NCBI RefSeq assembly: GCF_017833525.1
Contig: NZ_JAFICD010000001.1
Span: forward strand, 1,116,001-1,180,000
DNA length: 64,000 nucleotides
DNA from: Duganella sp. 1411
Lineage (GTDB): Bacteria; Pseudomonadota; Gammaproteobacteria; Burkholderiales; Burkholderiaceae_D
Direction of reading: 5' to 3'
Position numbers and translations under genes: made by a program. Below the pieces are notes generated by a model that searched no databases, had not been told where the DNA came from, and saw only the letters and a list, made by a program, of their open reading frames with translations. Every line of letters begins with the position of its first letter. The first letter of the stretch is position 1. This document shows positions 62,373 through 64,000 of this stretch, one piece after another.

Positions 62373-64000
62373 TCATTCGGTCAGCTCGATGTTGGCGCGC
62401 AGCCGGATGTCGTCCGAGGCCGCGCCCACCATCAGCTCGAACCGGCCCGGCTCGGCCACCCACTGCAGCTTGCGGTTGAAGAAGGCCAGGCTGCCGCGGT
62501 CGATCGTGAAGCTGACTTGCTGCTGCTGGCCGGGCGCCAGCGCGATCTTCTGGAATCCCTTGAGCTCCTTCAACGGGCGCACGCTGGAGGCGACCGGGTC
62601 GCGCAGGTACAACTGCGCCACCTCGGCGCCGGCCACCGGGCCGGTGTTGGCCAGCGTGAACGACAGCGTGATCTTGCCGTCGGTCTTCATCGCGCTCTGG
62701 CTCAGCTTGAGGTCGCGGTAGGCGAACGTGGTGTAGCTCAGGCCGTGGCCGAAGGCGTAGCGCGGGCTGTTGGACATGTCGATGTAGGCCGACTTATACT
62801 GGATATCGCGCTCGTCGGTCACCGGGCGGCCGGTCGAATATTGCTGGTACGTGATCGGGATCTGCCCCTGGTGGCGCGGGAAGGTCATCGGCAGCCGGGC
62901 CGACGGGTTGACCGCGCCGAACAGCACGTCGGCGATGGCGTTGCCGCCTTCGCTGCCCGGCAGCCACGCGTACAGGATGGCCTTGGCGTCCCGCGCCACG
63001 TTCTCGAAGATCAAAGGACGGCCGGCCAGCACCACCACCACCGGCGTCTTGCCGGCCGCCTTCAGCGCCGCGAACAATTGTTCCTGGCGTCCGGGCAGGC
63101 CGATGTCGGCGCGCGACTTGGCTTCGCCGCTCATCTCCCACGATTCGCCGACGGCCAGCACCACGACGTCGGCCTCGCGCGCCGCCGCCAGCGCGGCGCC
63201 GAAACCGCTGTCGCTGGCGCAGGCGACGTCGCAGCCGGCGGCGAAGCTGACCCGCGTGCCGGCGCCGGCCTGGGCGCGGATGGCGTCGACCAGGTTGACC
63301 ACGCGCGCCGCGTTCGACTTGACGATCCAGCCGCCCTCCAGGTCGCGGCGGGCGTCGGCCAGCGGGCCGATGACGGCGATCGATTTGACGCCGCGTTTGA
63401 TCGGCAGCGCGCCGCCGTCGTTCTTCAGCAGGACCATGGACTTGGCAGCGGTGGCGCGCGCGGCGGCGCGGTGCGCGGGGTCGCTGACAGCCTCTTTTTC
63501 GCGCTGCGGATCGGAGAAGCGGTAAGGATCGTCGAACAGGCCCAGTTCGAATTTCTTGGTCAGCACGCGGCGCACGGCGTCGTCGACCAGCTTGACGTCG
63601 ACCTTGCCGGCGCCGGCCAGCTGCGCCAGCGAGCCAGCGTAGGCGTTGCTCTCCATGTCCATGTCGCTGCCGGCGGTGATGGCCTTGGCGGCGGCGTCGG
63701 ACAGGTCGCTGGCGTAGCCGTGCGGGACCATCTCGCCGATCGAGTTCCAGTCGCTGACGACAAAGCCCTTGAAGCCCCAGGCGCCCTTGAGGATGTCGCG
63801 TTGCAGCATGGCGCTGCCGGTGGCGGGCACGCCGTTGAGCGTGTTAAACGAGTTCATGAACGTGGCCGCGCCGGCGTCGACGGCCGCCTTGAACGGCGGC
63901 AGGTAGGTTTCGTACAGCAGCTGTTCGCTCATGTCGACGGCGTTGTAGTCACGCCCGGCGATGGCGGCGCCATACGCGGCGAAATGCTTGGCCGTGGCCA
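62373..64000 (-). CDS. Glycoside hydrolase family 3 beta-glucosidase (BglX-like), 5' partial
   Basis: The frame continues past the window end, so the N-terminal third is missing; 542 residues are visible. It opens with AKHFAAYGAAIAGRDYNAVD, then SFNTLNGVPAT and the nucleophile Asp in GFKGFVVSDWNSIGEM, followed by the alpha/beta sandwich (SMVLLKNDGGALPI, VVLAVGESWEMSGE) and a C-terminal Fn3-like domain (VAGAEVAQLYLRDP, LKGFQKIALAPGQ). BglX-type enzymes hydrolyse cello- or xylo-oligosaccharides in the periplasm, fitting with the GH62 and GH9 enzymes. A Met at 63932 lies inside the domain and is not the start. Confidence 0.93.
   Translation of the reverse strand, partial: ATAKHFAAYGAAIAGRDYNAVDMSEQLLYETYLPPFKAAVDAGAATFMNSFNTLNGVPATGSAMLQRDILKGAWGFKGFVVSDWNSIGEMVPHGYASDLSDAAAKAITAGSDMDMESNAYAGSLAQLAGAGKVDVKLVDDAVRRVLTKKFELGLFDDPYRFSDPQREKEAVSDPAHRAAARATAAKSMVLLKNDGGALPIKRGVKSIAVIGPLADARRDLEGGWIVKSNAARVVNLVDAIRAQAGAGTRVSFAAGCDVACASDSGFGAALAAAREADVVVLAVGESWEMSGEAKSRADIGLPGRQEQLFAALKAAGKTPVVVVLAGRPLIFENVARDAKAILYAWLPGSEGGNAIADVLFGAVNPSARLPMTFPRHQGQIPITYQQYSTGRPVTDERDIQYKSAYIDMSNSPRYAFGHGLSYTTFAYRDLKLSQSAMKTDGKITLSFTLANTGPVAGAEVAQLYLRDPVASSVRPLKELKGFQKIALAPGQQQQVSFTIDRGSLAFFNRKLQWVAEPGRFELMVGAASDDIRLRANIELTE

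Overview
The window is high-GC DNA, dense with genes, and most likely comes from a soil or plant-associated betaproteobacterium of the Oxalobacteraceae (Massilia/Duganella type). I infer this from gene content: many TonB receptors and glycoside hydrolases, GGDEF/EAL proteins, hybrid kinases, an MHS-type MFS pair, LpxR and MipA outer-membrane proteins. No rRNA, tRNA or CRISPR array is visible. Two stretches are AT-richer and look foreign: about 1-500, and about 60,700-62,370 (a DUF4844-like gene and a GH62 arabinofuranosidase).

Layout. 1-8.5 kb: a truncated gene end, a frameshifted secreted-protein gene, an MHS transporter, a PAS-GAF hybrid kinase, an LpxR-like protein and a HAF-repeat protein. 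8.5-13.8 kb (minus strand): a five-gene signalling island with a KaiC-like double ATPase, a sensor-less kinase/receiver, a GGDEF-EAL protein and two paralogous small proteins of unknown family. Each small gene overlaps the gene after it through ATGA. 14-17.5 kb: a truncated Crp-like gene at a rearranged junction, an OBAP lipoprotein and a GH9 cellulase with a LacI-type operator. 17.7-24.1 kb: a four-gene overlapping export operon (outer-membrane lipoprotein, HlyD adaptor, RbbA-like double ABC fusion, YhhJ-like permease). 24.1-31.2 kb: a GH43 enzyme whose catalytic domain is interrupted by chitobiase-like sandwich domains, a hemerythrin lacking one iron-ligand His, and a large propeller hybrid kinase. 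31.4-39.7 kb: an orphan OprM-type channel with divergent tetR, a lone TadE protein, MipA, a phosphopantetheinyl transferase, a second MHS transporter, BrnT/BrnA toxin-antitoxin, and an ECF41 sigma factor with its AhpD-like partner. Both ECF41-linked genes carry a TGTCACA-N16-CGTC promoter.

39.9-42.8 kb is a membrane patatin-like phospholipase behind a perfect FNR box. 42.9-56.2 kb looks like an amino-sugar (N-acetylgalactosamine/galactosamine) catabolic locus: beta-helix protein, TonB receptor, EamA permease, AgaZ/KbaZ, AgaS, BadF-type kinase, periplasmic amidohydrolase, AgaR-like DeoR regulator and a Tat-exported GH36 enzyme. The AgaR-box-like core AACTTTCG recurs in the promoters of the receptor, the regulator and the divergent beta-helix gene. 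Two copies of one palindromic repeat sit at the locus, and one supplies the stop codon of the kinase gene. 56.3-60.7 kb is a TonB receptor / YfiR / GGDEF-EAL three-gene set. The window ends with the GH62 gene and a 5'-truncated GH3 beta-glucosidase.

The most likely undescribed system is the 8.5-13.8 kb island. Its two small proteins clearly resemble each other, I recognise no family for them, and each is translationally coupled to a different signalling enzyme.
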